Below, piece by piece: positions 42,823-56,098 of a stretch of 64,000 nucleotides of DNA. The notes below the pieces were generated by a model that did not search any database, was not told the DNA's origin, and saw only the letters and a list, made by a program, of their open reading frames with translations. Positions within the stretch are counted from its first letter, which is position 1. Each line of letters opens with the position of its first letter. The stretch covers positions 32,644,276 to 32,708,275 of the forward strand of contig NW_004624730.1 in assembly GCF_000247695.1 (NCBI RefSeq). Reading direction: 5' to 3'. The stretch comes from Heterocephalus glaber (taxonomy: Eukaryota > Chordata > Mammalia > Rodentia > Bathyergidae). A program made the translations under genes and the position numbers.

Positions 42823-43619
42823 AGTCCATCTGAATTCAGTGCCTGTTTCCTTCCAGTGGTCATAAGCCAGGGCATCCAGAGCCACACGTTCATGAACAGC
42901 CACATGCCATCCTCTCTGGGCCTGGCACTTGTCATTCACACAGGCTGCATAACTGCAGCCCAGAGCTATAGAAGCTAATTCACTCCCTCTCGAGTGAACT
43001 AACAGATAAATACTCTTGGCTTTGACCCCACTTCATCTCAAATGCCAAGTTGTACCCATGGTAGCATGTCTGCCACAGATGGAGATTCTGAAAATCAGAA
43101 GACTCCCAGCACATGCTTCTGTCTTCCATTACTCCAGTACACTTGACTCCAGGACCTTCATCCCAACCCAAGCTGGGTGTGGTGCTGGTCCCAGCAAGAA
43201 GAGCAGGGAAAAGCTGGCTCACGCTTGGCATGATACATCACCTCTGGATCATTGTATTGACCTGTCTCTCCCCTCCAATGCTGCATCGTGCTGATAGTGA
43301 GTTACATGTTGTTGTTTTTGCCCACTAGGGTCAGAGATAAGAAGAAATGGGCATTTTTCCAGTCCTTTCCAGTTATTCAGGCTGAATCCAGTTTGTGACA
43401 TTTAAGGAGTCATTTTGGGGGGAAAAAAGGATTTCTGTAACTTCCCTACTAAAACAAATCTGTGTCTATTAAAAGCCAGTTATACTTAAGCTATTGTAGG
43501 AACTTTTTGAAGTGCAGTGAGAAATCATTTTATTCTTTACTCTTTTTATAAAAACTTCAACTCCCAATGTGAATTGTTCATTCATTTTGAAGACATATAT
43601 AAAGTGTTTATAAATTATA

Positions 43620-43745
43620 TTCTCTATTTTAAGATGCAGGCACTATTATTATATTTATTTTACAGATGAAGAAACTGAGGTACAGAGAAGCCTTATAATC
43701 AGCTTTCAAACCATGCAGTTTATCTCCAAAATCTGTGCTCTCAAC
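43620..43745 (+). mobile_element. MIR SINE fragment
   Basis: ATTTATTTTACAGATGAAGAAACTGAGG, then TACAGAGAAG, is a clear MIR 3' core lying 200 bp before the last MME exon. Confidence 0.85.
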
Positions 43746-43914
43746 TGCTATACTTTGTTACCTGTCCATTTTAAAGTTCTATGAATGAGAAAGAATTAGC
43801 TCATTATTCCAGCTTTTTTTCCTCCTTTTAAATTTTAAATTCACTTGTCCTGCACTGAGAAATTTTACAGGGCTTCAACATAGTTTGGACATAAACATCA
43901 AATGCTTATGGTGA

Positions 43915-44043
<129 letters not shown>

Positions 44044-44750
44044 TCTTCGCAGGAGGCAGTGCATCCCCTGGCTCAACGTGCCAACACCACAGAAATGGGG
44101 AACTCTAGCGGGAGAGAGTGGGCTCCGGAGGTCACTGCAACTACTTGGGCTAATTAAGGAAAGCATCATAATACAAATGAAATTAGGATTTTCTGGGAAA
44201 ATTATGGAAGGAAGAGGGGGTCTAAGGTCTGTCAAATCAGTCACTTCTCAAGTGTAAATAATGATTAATTCCAATAGACATTATTACAATTCATTTCTAT
44301 TTCTCATATTTCTGTCACTTTGATGTTTTCCCTAGAAAATAGTGTTAATCACTTGCAGCTGACCAGGATTTCTATTCAAGGAGTGAAAGAAGATGTTGTA
44401 TTTATGCAGTTGGACACCAAAATCACAGTGGTTATATGATCATTTTAAACATATGGCCTAAATACTTGTTTTTACTTTTTTTGCAATATTTATACTCCTC
44501 CAAAACTCTTCCAAAGAACTCTTATACATAATGGGGCCTTAGAGCTTACATAGCTTTAAACTCATTTGCCATACATTAGTTTATTGTCATTATTTTATTT
44601 TAAGTACTGTTAGTGCAAAAATGAAAGTCTAAAACTTGTGTTGTACCTGCTTTACTGATATTAAGTCCCCTACAATTTTCTAACAATTCTTGCTCTCTCT
44701 GTCTCTCAAAACTTGGTCTTTTTAAACGATTTGTAGTAATGTATAAATAA

Positions 44751-44943
44751 TAATTTTTATATTTAATTGTTAACTACACTTAAAACTAAGTAACTGTTAT
44801 TATAGGTGTTCAGACAGTGTTCATGTTTCTGACCCTCCCTATCTGATGCACTATTCTGACACTTTTTTGATTAGTATGGTTTAATTTTTATATTTAATTG
44901 TTAACTACACTTAAAACTAAGTAACTGTTATTATAGGTGTTCA
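44751..44943 (+). repeat. perfect 62-bp direct repeat in MME 3'UTR
   Basis: Positions 44751-44812 and 44882-44943 are identical, from TAATTTTTATATTTAATTG to TTATAGGTGTTCA. The copies are offset by 131 bp and separated by 69 bp of different sequence. Confidence 0.95.
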
Positions 44944-45249
44944 TTAAATATTGAAGTTTCAGACCAAGATAAACTGTTATGAACCAAGATCTGTAAAGTG
45001 ATGTACAGATGAAAATTTGAGACTTTTTTAAACTTATAAATCATATTGATGAAAAGCTTTGAGCACTAACTTTGGAGTAAAAATTGTCATTGAACAGTTG
45101 TCTAAAGATATAATCTTATGGTTTACAAACAGGATTTTTTAAAATTAAACCTGTCCCTAAGAGTGGCTATGATAAAAGGGCAAAATTGCATTTACATAGC
45201 TCTGTGACCCTTTATCTTTTTAGGTTTGTCATGGAAAAAATATTTTGAT

Positions 45250-45255
45250 AATAAA
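45250..45255 (+). promoter_or_regulatory. MME: candidate MME poly(A) signal
   Basis: A canonical AATAAA, followed about 30 nt later by the GT-rich TTTGTGTGAG, fits a cleavage site near 45275. It is the first AATAAA I found after the stop codon. Confidence 0.5.
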
Positions 45256-45879
45256 TTGAAGTTATGACCCCATTATTTACTAAGCCTTTGTGTGAGCCGT
45301 CCAGCTTTAGAAAGTGCATTTATTTCTAAATAGGAATGGGAGGCCTCCAGTAGACCTACTTCTGGAATTCTAAGTCATGTAGATTTCTGGGCGGGGAGTA
45401 TGTCTAGTCCCTAACAAGAATTCATCTCTTGAGCTTTTATGTTCCTCTCCTTCCCTATCCTGTTGGCTAGTTTAGCTCATTTCATTACTTGATGAAGACT
45501 TTACAAACAAGGTACAGTTCCATAACCTTTAATTTTTCTAACAAAATGTAAAAACAGAGAATTTTTATCCAAAATTTAGGTATTAGTTTTCCTTCCCTTG
45601 AAAAATTCCCATTTGCCTTTAAAATGTTATTGAAATATAACAATACTCTTATATACATAAAAATTGCATATAGCATAAGTGTAGAGGCCACTGAAATCAC
45701 TCTCTCGGAACATCCAAAACTTATAGCCAAAACCTGTAAAAAACAAAAGGTTGCCTTAGAAGCCTGCTTTTGTCATTTCAGTCCTCTACTATCCAGATCC
45801 CTCATAGCATACACTACATTTGCCTGTATTGTCTTTTAGATAAATGTAGAATCAGTCAGCATACATTCTTTAGTGTGTT

Positions 45880-46085
45880 TTCTTTCTTTCAGCCTTACAT
45901 TTGTGAGCATCAACTATGTTGTTACGTTGACTATGGATCTTTAATTCTCATGGCTGAATAATATTCTATTGTGTTATCACACTACAATTCATTCATCCAT
46001 CCTATGGTTAATTGGATCTTGATACACTTCTTGTTTCTGGCTATTAGAAATAATGTAACTATGAGTTATAAACTGTGTCTGCATA
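45880..46085 (-). mobile_element. old L1 3'-end fragment
   Basis: TCTCATGGCTGAATAATATTC, TATTGTGTTATCACACTAC, CATTCATCCATCCTATGGTTAA and TTTCTGGCTATTAGAAATAATG form the antisense of an old L1M ORF2/3'UTR region. Confidence 0.75.
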
Positions 46086-46507
46086 TTAATGTTTTTACTT
46101 GAATCTTTAGTGGACTCATCTCCCCAAATCTTTGCAAAACTTATTATAAATATTGATAATATAATTTCAGCTAACCATGAATATTTTTATGCTTTCCCCT
46201 TTAACACAATCACTATTATCATGGATAATTCAAAGTATATTTTATGTCTATATTTCTTTAAAATAAATATACTTAAGTGATATTTGTAGTTGAAATAATA
46301 GGAGCACGTAGTGCTTAATAAAACAGCTGTCTCTGAGTTATTTTACTCTCATCTTCTCAAAACTACTGAAAAGGCAGAAGTGGAGAGTAATACAGATTAT
46401 AAAAGGCCATTAGTGTCCTCACTGCTAGCTCTTGAAAACATTAGACACCCACCCCTGTGGAGCAACAACTCCAGTACCTGGATCCCTGCTCTCTATATAA
46501 GTAAGGT

Positions 46508-46595
46508 TTGGGGCCAGTATGTAGCTGAATGGTGCTATGCCTGCCTGGCAAGCACAAGGTCCTGAGTTCAATCCCCGTATTGGTGGGGGGGTGGG
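46508..46595 (+). mobile_element. ID SINE
   Basis: GGGGCCAGTATGTAGCTGAATGG, then GGTCCTGAGTTCAATCCCC, ends in a G-rich rather than A-rich tail. Confidence 0.85.
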
Positions 46596-47143
46596 GGGGT
46601 GGAGAAGAAGTCAAAATAGCAATTTCTTTTCCTCCGACATCTGGAAATCATTAACTGTACATGGTGCTCTTGAGTCGTATGGAACCTTATGATCTCTCTC
46701 AACCACTCGTAACCATTTGGAATTGCCACATTAAATAATGCATATATATAATCTTAAATGTAAATCTATTTCCACAATGCCTGAGTTCTAGTCAAGAAAA
46801 GAGTTTGGCAGCCGAAACGCCAACTATGGAATGAAGATGGGAGCTCAGGAATGAAGATAGGAAGAAACTCTTGGTAACACATGTTAGTAAGGAGTTTACC
46901 TCCATGCTTTACTGTCTGTGTGGATTCTAAGTGCAGGTGGAAAGGATGTTACCCTGGAATATGTCTTTGTTCTAGTCCTATTCTACTACTACTGGCAAGA
47001 TGACCTTGAGCATTTGTATGTTCTTTGGGGCCTCTGTTTCTGCCACCCAAATAAAAAAGGATTAGATTCTACTGGTTTTGACCAAAAAAGGAATATGTGT
47101 CCATTGCTTCCTTGACCTTTAGTCTGTGCTCCTGTTAAGAATC

Positions 47144-47247
47144 ACTGGGCAGGGTGGGGATTTAGCTTAGTGGTACTGGCGCCTGCCTGGCAAGTGCAAG
47201 GTCCTGAGTTCAATCCCTGGTACTGAGGGAAAAAAAAATACTGGGCA
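47144..47247 (+). mobile_element. ID SINE
   Basis: GGGATTTAGCTTAGTGG to GGTCCTGAGTTCAATCC, then an A-rich tail. ACTGGGCA at 47144-47151 recurs at 47240-47247, giving at least 8 bp of target-site duplication. Confidence 0.9.
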
Positions 47248-47552
47248 CCATAATCTCAAATCCCTCACTTAAATGCCTAAGCCCCATTAGACCACGTTAG
47301 CCCAAAGAACAAGGACCAAAGTTTTTTTTCAAGTTTTGGTCTGTGCTCCTGTTAATATTAGGCATTTAGATAAGGCAAAAGCTTGCTAATTTTCTGAAAA
47401 GCTTTATCTTTCCTATTGCCAGGGCTAGCTCTTGAAGTAGAAAACATCTGCTATTTTAGAAAGAACATAAGATTCCACCCTGTCAAAGAAGGATAATCAG
47501 AATTTTTTAAATCAGGTTCAAGTCTCAGGAATACAGAATAACAACAGCCATT

Positions 47553-47617
47553 TTTTCCATTAAGTTTATTATACATTTTAGGTATACAATACAGTTACAT
47601 TCATCATTGGGATCTAA
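47553..47617 (-). mobile_element. L1 3' tail (short)
   Basis: TTTATTATACATTTTAGGTA, then ACAGTTACATTCATCATTGGG, is the exact reverse of the local L1 tail end (CCCAATGATGAATGTAACTG to ACCTAAAATGTAC). Confidence 0.8.
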
Positions 47618-50474
47618 CAACAGTCATTTTTGATAACTGTTGTTTTTATATGTCGTTCACTCTACTTAAAATTCCCATTCCCCATCTAACCTACCCCACA
47701 TATTTCTTGAAATATATTAAGACTAAATGGAGCTTTTATCTCTATATAGTCTTACATTTTCTGCTTACTTCAAAATGAATTTCTTACAAATGAATGGCAT
47801 AAACTATTTTACCAATATTTTCATGTTTTCACCACTCTTACTTCCAAAGATAACCATAGTTTACTGATGAGATTTGTTTTCAAAAACTTAAGTGAAATGG
47901 TTACTGGATGTCATAGGGAAACACAGGAATAATCAGATAACTTATGCAGAAGGCACTGCAGTGCCCTTAGGCTGAAGAACTTGACCAGCTGGTTCATCAG
48001 GAAGAGAGGAGCTGTATCTTAATACTCTCGATGGTACATTTATTTCTTTCTAATTGCTTTTTAAACAATATTTGCTTAGTTGCAGCTCCTTTGTGCTTTG
48101 TAATTTCTCTAAAATACTAAGGAATACTCTTGTCATTTTCAACCTCATAGGCAAAATGCTGTGCTTATATTTTGACAAAACAGATCTGAGTGATACAAGA
48201 GAAGCCTGGCAGAAAAGTAAGCATTTGGCTCTTGCCAGAAATAATCATAAGCTCTCAGCTGGGAAGAGTAGAAAGACTAGAAAGCCTAGTATATCTATTT
48301 AATCTTTATACTTCAGGATCCTCCTTTCTACCCAAAAACTAAAAATTCTCCAGGTATCAGGCATATTAACATCTTACTGTATTGCTATAAGTGCACTTGA
48401 TATCATCTCATATCTGATCATCTCAAGTTATAATACATTCTAGAAATTTACTCCATATTCAGGAAGACTCAAACCAGTCAAGTATGTGGATTATCATTTA
48501 CCTTTGTGTAAATCCTTCACATGTGCTATGAATGCTCTATGTCCTGCTGAAATGCAGCATCTGAGATGTGATGTTAGAAAGTTTGTGGCAGTTTTATGGT
48601 GTCAAAGAAATAGGGATCTCAAAAAGCTAAATATCAGAAAATGTTTAGATTTGTTAAATGAAACTACAAAAATGACACAATGCTAAATATGTTTTATCAT
48701 TTCAATTTCATTAAAATATCGTTGCACAGAAAAACAATTGAAACAGTATATGCCAAAAATTAATCACAATTAGGTCCAGGTGGTAGTATGGTTAAGTGAT
48801 TCTCATTTTCTTTATTTTGTTTTATTTCTTTTTTTTAAGGGCATGTATTTTAAGCTTTTCTGTGATGGGAAAATGTCAGTGTTGAAGATAATTTTTCACA
48901 ATTTTACTTGAAAGAAAGAAAGAAGCAATAATAAAGGGATGAAATGAGAAAAAACATTGACCAAAGGAAAAAAATATGATTTCCCTAAATTTGCATTTGT
49001 TAATTTATGTAAGAAGGTATTCTGTTTGGTATTTCAGGCAATTTAGACAAGGTGCAGTGGATTTGGGCCAGGGGGGCCCTGCCCTGGAGACAGAGCAGCT
49101 CTCACAGGATCAAGTCAGGCACCACCTATGTGTGACACACTGTACCATACCCATTAGAAGATAAAAATAAACAAAAATGGCTTCCTTTTTTACATAGTAA
49201 AGGCACTGAAAGTGTACACAAACATGTCAAAACATGTACAGAAAACTAAATTTGAGAATTCAAGGGAGTTTCCTTCATGCTAAAGACATCCTGAAGGAAA
49301 TTGTACTTAAATTCTGTTTGTTTATATGGATAGGATTTTGACCATTAAAGGAAGTGAGGGAATATTTTGGTTTAAAATTAGATAACAAAAGAGTAAGAAT
49401 TCACAAGCACTGTCTCGCTGCTGGCTTCAGAAGAGCAGAGCAGAAAGGGCTTGCACACCTTGAACACAGTTACTCATTATTCGCAGTTGGCATGTCTTAT
49501 AACAACAAACGCTATCCTTATTTATTCACTAAGTATCTTATACTATTCTCAAAGTCTATTTGTTATCTTTCTACTTTGAGAGATGTCTTGTGATTTCTTG
49601 CATTTGCAAGCAGTTGTGTGATAAAGATAACATTTTGTCCTATTCCTGGGAACTTAGAACTGTGCTCTATTTTAGATCCTCTCACTAACTTACTGCACTA
49701 AGAAAATAACTAATTTCTCTGAATTTTTATTGTCTCAGAATTAAAATCAGAGTTAGGATCATGGCTTTTTCAAAAAACAGAAGGCAGACCGATGGAATGT
49801 TTCAGCAAACTCCTTAAAAAGGACAAAAGCTATCACTTTTTTTTTGGAGAGGGCATAAAGTCATAGAAATATCTGTATCTACGACCCAGGGACATCCAGA
49901 GTCAAAGCAGAGAGCAGCCAAATGTCTAAATGGTGAGCATTTGGCTCATCTAAGCCTCTGCTTCCTCCTCTGCACATGCACATCTTGGACGGATACTGGA
50001 CCAGTTGCCAACAAATTGTATTTTCACCTGCATTGAAACTTAATATCCTTTACTTTCCCTGGCACTAGTTAAATTGTATGAATCTTTAAAAACATGAGGA
50101 TGTTTGGCTAAAAAAGTAAATTTTTTTTTACCATATTGTCTTTCCTTTCGTGTTGCTGTTAGTCGCTTACCTGATCCCTCTTGAATCATGTTTCAAATTT
50201 TCAATATACATTCTTGAAAAAGAAAAGACAAAAACTGCAATCCTGTAAATAGTAAAGGATTTTTTTTTCAGAGGTAAAAAGCAAAAATGAGAACACACTC
50301 AAAACAGAATTGAATTTTGAGAAAAGCAATGATTTGTGGGAAACAGTTTATAGTTCATTGCGCAAATATCTTCACTTCTCTCAGAAAATGTCACTGGCAC
50401 CAGAGATGTTGGCAAAACTATTTACCTCCTTTGAAACTTAGTTTCTGCAGACATGAAGTGTACTGACGTTTTTG

Positions 50475-50985
50475 TTAAGCCGAATAATTCCCCTCCTACA
50501 ACCATGTCCACATGCTAATTCCCGAAACCTATGAAAATGTTAGGATTCATGGCAAAGTGAATTAAAGGTTACAGATGAAATTAAATTTTCCCATCAGCTT
50601 TTAAGAAAGGAAAATTATCTGAGGTTATCCAAGTGGACCCAATACAACCATACAGGTTCCTAAAAGTGGAAGAGAGGCAGAAGAGTAGCTCAGTGAAGTG
50701 ATGTAAGAAGGACTAGACCCGTTCTTGCTGACTTTGAAGATGGAGGCAGGTAGATGGTCATAAGCCAAGAAATGTAGCAGCCTCTAGAAACTGGATGGAG
50801 AAGATAAGAAAATGGGTTCTTCCTAGAGTACCCAAAAGGAGTAGATCCCTGCCAGTACCTTGACTTTGGCTCAGACACGTCATATTTCTGATCTAGAGAA
50901 CTATGACATAACAAATCTGTGTTGTTTCAAGCCACTGTTTATGGTAATTTGTTATAGAAGCTATAGAAAATATATAGCATAAGTA
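50475..50985 (+). mobile_element. MLT-type LTR
   Basis: CACATGCTAATTCCCGAAACC, GATTCATGGCAAAGTG, GTTATCCAAGTGGACCCAATAC, GACTTTGAAGATGGAGG, GCAGCCTCTAGAAACTGG and GTGTTGTTTCAAGCCACTG, then GGTAATTTGTTATAG, follow the MaLR/MLT consensus end to end. It is a solo LTR. Confidence 0.8.
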
Positions 50986-52239
50986 AATACTCAGTAGATA
51001 ATACTTTGGGGTTATTTAAACCTTTTGAAAATTATGCTAATTTCACATTATCTTCACACAACTATAAAAATTCAGCCCAAAATATTTACTATTCTTCATT
51101 TATCTGTTATTACATAATAAGTATATGGAAGAAACATCAATTTGAGATAACTGAGTATGAGTTGGTCTATTCTAAACTAAAAAAAAAAGTCATAAGTGAC
51201 TCACTTATGCAGGGACAAACACTGGCCTTTATAAAATAAACATAATTCATCATACAGAGGTTAAGTATTTGGTAATTAAGCCTTGCCTATCACCCACCTT
51301 TCATCTTTATATACAAACTAAGCATCAAGAAGGTGTTCCTTGGATAAGCACTAATGTGTCAAAAATATTTATGACATTATCCTCTAAAGTAGCTAAAATA
51401 TAAATTGTTTAAGCAAAGCTTTAAGAAAATAGAAACCATAGACCATGGAGCCTTGAGATTTTTCTGCACTTGGCACATTGGATTTCCCTGAAAGTTTATT
51501 TATAGGTGTTATGTTTACCTAAAAATTAATTGTTATATTCTCAGGAACTTTTGGACTTCTGCTTTAAGGAGTATGTGATAAAAAAGACATATTACCCAAA
51601 TGCTTAGATATTAAAAATAAAGAAGAGACGATCACACTGGAAAATGTGTGCTGTCCTTGGTAGCAACACAAAGAACCTTGCTCGGATTTTTAATGTACAA
51701 CACCCCTAAGTTACATATTTACATTGCTCACAGCTTTTTCAACATTTATTGTGTTCTGTAGATAGCAAAATGAATAAACAGAACCCAGCCCTTGGTGTGC
51801 TGAAACCAGTTCACAGCAGCTCATTAGAGCTGACTGTCAAATTTTCAGGAATTTCGTGATATCATATTGGTAGCTTTGAATTGCCCAACATTACAAATCG
51901 GAGTTGGCTGGTTTATTTTTTTCTCAGAGAAGCTGCTGTTCAGCCTTTACTACCACAGCACTAGCCCTGAGCTAGAGCAACTCACAATCCAGAAACTGAA
52001 ACCAGGGTCACCATTCTAAAGTTATACACAATCTAAGGAGGGCTTCTTAAATATCTTAGATATAGTAGCTTTACATATTTGTAACGTCTCCTGAAGATAG
52101 CTGTTTCTTTCCTATTCCAATAGAATCAGTACATTACAATTTTCCAGAAGGTGAAAGCAAAGTATCTGGAGGGAGAGATACTTTTTCCTCCTTCACACAG
52201 TAGCAACATGTAAACTAATACAAATTGGGGGTGGGGTGG

Positions 52240-52605
52240 TTAAACTAAGTCAGTGCTACAAAACAGATGCTTTTGCCCCCATCACATCCATATGTTGAAA
52301 CTTAATGATGAAGGATATAGTATTAAATGGGAACTTTCAGAGGTGATTAAGTCCTGAGGATGGCGCCTTCGTGATTGGGTTGAGTTCTCATAAAAAAAGA
52401 GACCTCAGAGAGTTCCCTGGGTCCTTCTGTTGTATGAAGGCACAATGGGAAGATAGCCAACTGTGAACCAGGAAATAGGGTCTCACCAGACACTGAGTCT
52501 GCTTGTGATTTTGGACTTCCCAGCCTCCACTGCTGAAAAAAAAAAATGCTGTTGTTTGTATACCACCCAGTCTATGACATTCTATAGTAGCAGACTGCAC
52601 TGACT
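52240..52605 (+). mobile_element. MLT1A-type LTR
   Basis: CATATGTTGAAACTTAATG, TTTCAGAGGTGATTAAGTCC, GAACCAGGAAATAGGGTCTC, CCAGACACTGAGTCTGC, TTGGACTTCCCAGCCTCC and CCACCCAGTCTATGACATTC match MLT1A LTR order. There is no internal region. Confidence 0.85.
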
Positions 52606-55600
52606 CTCAAGGTCAGACTAACTACAGTATGATACAGATCTAATGATTCTGCAAGTGACAAAGGCATTCAAATGAAGAAGTTATCTTCATCTGTTTATAT
52701 TAACAAAAGCTTTAGCAGATGCATCAGTGAGACTGGTTTTAAAGATGGACAGAATGTTTTCAAAAGGAAAATAGTAGAATGAAAATTCTAAGAGAAATGT
52801 TTATTCTAAAGTAACTGGTAGTTGGGACAGTTCTTCATAGAGCCAATTGGGTTGCCTCAAATTAACCAGAAGAAAAACATTACTTCTCATGGTAGTTTGA
52901 AGCTAAATTATAAGAGTTCAGAATTCTAAACTGAGAAGTTTCAATTTTGAAATTGTAAAGCCTGATTTTCAGTCAAAAAGAGGGTTGTGCTAATAAGAAA
53001 TTAGAGGCCTAGTAAACAATCAAGAGACCAGAGTTCATATCTGTTTTCTTCAGCATTGTACCTCTAGCGCTTTATTTATTCCCCTTAAGACCCTAGGAGC
53101 TAAATTTATGCAACTGTCCTTGATTCTTTTATCACAAAATATACCTGTTAAAATATTTCAATACATGGCAACTAACCCAACCCCCGAGGCACTCCCAGTC
53201 ACTTCATATAATAACTTTTATATTCTTTCATATGATATGATATCTTGCCAGACTAAAATGTTAAGAGGCAAGATTAATGACAAACAGAATGTGAATAGAA
53301 TACGAAATTCGTTTTTCTACCTATTAACAAAAGACTAGAGCAAGAGAGACTTGCTTAAGTGTGTACTTCCCATTCTGTCTTAGGGCCTTGAATATAATGC
53401 AGCGAATGGTACTCAAAGTGAAGTCAAGTCAGTACAGTACAATAGAAAGAATAGAGCTGAGTGAAATTGAGGGATATCATATTACAGAGTGTCATCCAAC
53501 CTCAGGCTTCCCTGTTCCCGATTAGAAAATGTGCTACACTAGAGCCTTTCCTTCTTCTGGAAATACTGGAGAATCAATGCCAGTCCAAGGCTGGTGGGTC
53601 AGTGAGCATAACTAGCTTGGAGCCCTAACAATATGGCTGCAAGTAGTAGATGAAACAAATGAAGAACATTAACTGTGTTCATAAAACAAGCAACAAGATA
53701 CAAGAGGCAGAAAGAAATAGTGGAGAAAATACTGCAATAAATGTCATCAAACTTCCATTTGTCGTATAGACACAAGTCCCAGAGTCTCTCAACTTCCTAC
53801 CATAGTTTTTAGTCCATATCAACCCATGTCTAGAGCCTTTTACTACTAAAGAATTCCTTCTGCTCTGGCTCCAGCTTTTGCAAAGGTTTTTCCTGTTCAC
53901 TCCAGTCCCTAATGCAACAGACTGAGGCTGCTACTAATAATCCTCACCAAAGAGACAGACCCTCCTACCTCTCCTTAGTGACACATTTCTGAGTGTGATG
54001 ATTCCAGGAATTGAGGGCACTGTCATCTGACCCAAGGACGCTGTCTATTGTTACTGCCAGGATTCCAAGCATAGATATTTTTCCATTGCATCAACTACTA
54101 CTTTATTGAAATCTTTTGTTCTCACATCCCACAGAGATACATATGCAGGAAGGAGGCATATCTCTATCAGTTGTATTTATTTGCCTTACTGCAGACCCCT
54201 TGAACTAGGACTCAAAGTGTAACTCACAGTGATATTTTAAGTGACAGAATATGCACAGAACTTAGAATCTCCCTTCTCCCCTCAAAAAAACTTTTGAATC
54301 TCAGGCTTCCCTTAGGATAATTATTTCTCATGAGACTGCTCACTTCAGTCTGAAACTCCTGTTGTGCATGCCAGACCCCTAAGGACTGATACTTACCCAG
54401 TCTGTGTGCCTATGTGGTTGTGCCATGTGTTTACAGCTAGCATCCATCCTGATTGGAGTCCACTGTCTCCAAGCCACCCTCATCCTAGGGGAAACATAGT
54501 GGAGGCTCTATGAATGGCAGTGTAAAAAATCACGGGAAAGTATCACAAGAGAGGATATTTTCCATGCCTTAGTTCCTGAATAATAGTAAAAATATAAAAT
54601 GCTACATCATTATGAAGGTGTTTGTCATTTGAGGAGGTATCAATGTTTCTCATTTACAAGTAAATATATTATAGTACAGAATACAACAAAATATCTTTTC
54701 TGATACAAAACTGTGATCAAAAAGTCTCAATGTGGTTCTTTGGATAAAAACAGGTAAGCACTACCCATTTTCCTACTCCTTCTCTTTCTTTCTTTGTAAC
54801 AGAATTCTCAAGTGTTGTCTGAGCACATGATCACCTAGCTACATACTACATTTTTGAGGCAGGAGTAAACATGTGATTGTGTTTCAGTTGACAGAATGAG
54901 AAAAGAAGCTGTATATACAGCTGTGAGTCCCCTCAAATAGAAATGAGATTGTTCGCACTCCAAGATGCAGACCAGAATTTCCAAACATAGGGTGAGCAAG
55001 CCTCAAATTGGTGTGGGAAGTAACAACATGCAAAGACCTCAGTTCCTCATCAATCTCACTCTGGGCTATTAAATGAGAGAGAAATAAATTCCCACTTTGT
55101 TTGAGTTCAAGATTGTTTTGTTTGGGGGGATCTCTGTTATAGCAGTTTAGTCTAGGTGCTAACAAATACAAGAAAACCATTGTAATGCTTTCAGTCTCTG
55201 GAAGGAAGAAGCAAAGATTTAAATATGCATATGTGTATGACTAGAGAAATACACGATAGAACCTCAGGGACTGCATAATCAATGTGGAATATCTATTGGG
55301 AAGAAAAACTGTGGAGTTTAAGTTTATATGTTATGCATTACAAGCTACATGGCAGGCTGAAAATGAACCCATTCAAGATTCAATAAGGCATAAGAGAAAG
55401 CAATTTCCTGATAATTCTCTTTGCCGCTACTGCTCTTGTATGAATTCCTAGCCCACCATAATAAAATGAATACATGAATAAAACTTTTAAAGTTGTTGGA
55501 TGTGTCAAGGTAATTAATGCTTGGGGTTATTATACCCATGAGAATTGGTGCCAGGACCCAGTGCAGACCAAAACCAAAGGATGCTCAAGTCTTTTATATA

Positions 55601-55730
55601 AAATTGGACAGTATTTGCATATAACTAAGTCACAGCCTCCAGTCTACTTTAAATCATCTCTAGATCACTTATAATTATATTATAATATAATAGATTGATT
55701 ATAATACACAAAGTAATGTAAACACCGTCA
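52606..55730. other. intergenic DNA
   Basis: No gene was recognised. Apart from an LTR-like block near 54.8-55.17 kb, I see no family I can name. Confidence 0.7.
54810..55170 (+). mobile_element. possible LTR fragment
   Basis: GAGCACATGATCACCTAGCTAC, GAGAGAAATAAATTCCC, ACTTTGTTTGAG and GGATCTCTGTTATAGCAG, then TTTAGTCTAGGTGCTAAC, resemble the 3' end of MLT/MER-type LTRs. The family is uncertain. Confidence 0.45.
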
Positions 55731-55756
55731 ACTGTATTGTATTCTTTTGTTTTTGT

Positions 55757-55990
55757 TTTTTTAATCTTTTTTTGAAGCAAAACATTTATTGGTACATTTT
55801 AGATACACATAATGATAATATTCATCATAGAGAATTTGTACCTGTATATGATATATCTTGCTTCTTTTTTCCCATTCCCCCTCCTTGACCCCTCTTCCCT
55901 TTCCTTATATACAAAAGCTTTGTTTTCATTTTTTCCTTGTTCCTTCTTTCCTTTCCCCTCCCCCCTCCCTTGTTCTCCTTTTCATTTGAA
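55757..55990 (-). mobile_element. L1 3'UTR and poly(A) tail
   Basis: TTTATTGGTACATTTTAGATAC, then CATCATAGAGAATTTGTACC and a polypyrimidine block (CCTTTCCCCTCCCCCCTCCC), form the reverse of the tail type at 12.1 kb. The upstream T-rich stretch is its poly(A). Confidence 0.85.
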
Positions 55991-56063
55991 CAGCTATTGA
56001 TTTTTGTGAGTTGACCTTGTGTCCAGCTATTCTACTAAATTTGGTTATTAAGTCTAGAAAACT

Positions 56064-56098
56064 CATGGTAGTGCTTGCTTCAGCAGCACATATACTAA
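56064..56098 (+). repeat. 30-nt U6 snRNA 5' fragment inserted in the L1
   Basis: Positions 56071-56100 (GTGCTTGCTTCAGCAGCACA, then TATACTAAAA) equal U6 snRNA nucleotides 1-30 with two C/G-to-T/A-type changes. AAAACT occurs on both sides (56058-56063 and 56099-56104). Without the insert the L1 reads CTAGAAAACTTTTGTTGGAG, as other mammalian L1s do. CATGGTA at 56064-56070 is extra. It is too short to be a gene. Confidence 0.85.

Larger units (their letters stand above)
44044..45275 (+). other. MME: MME 3'UTR (minimum extent)
   Basis: The sequence after the stop resembles the human MME 3'UTR in its first 100 bp (for example GCCAACACCACAGAAATGGGG). It contains a 62-bp perfect direct repeat. The end is placed after an AATAAA at 45250. 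The transcript could run further, since human MME has a longer 3'UTR form. Confidence 0.6.
45276..50470. other. intergenic DNA downstream of MME
   Basis: No host gene was recognised. It contains an antisense old L1, two ID SINEs and an antisense L1 tail. Some may be distal 3'UTR of a longer MME transcript. From 47700 to 50470 I see only AT-rich unique sequence and short ORFs without homology. Confidence 0.7.

Noticed and set aside
43016..43294. 92-codon ORF, plus strand, overlapping other ORFs
   Set aside because: Several overlapping frames are open in a locally GC-richer stretch; no homology recognised.
47123..47355. 16-bp exact repeat TCTGTGCTCCTGTTAA at 47123 and 47340
   Set aside because: Too short to interpret; it may be an edge of a small local duplication around the ID, but no further similarity is visible.
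54884..55180. 98-codon ORF, minus strand
   Set aside because: Antisense to an LTR-like fragment; no homology seen.
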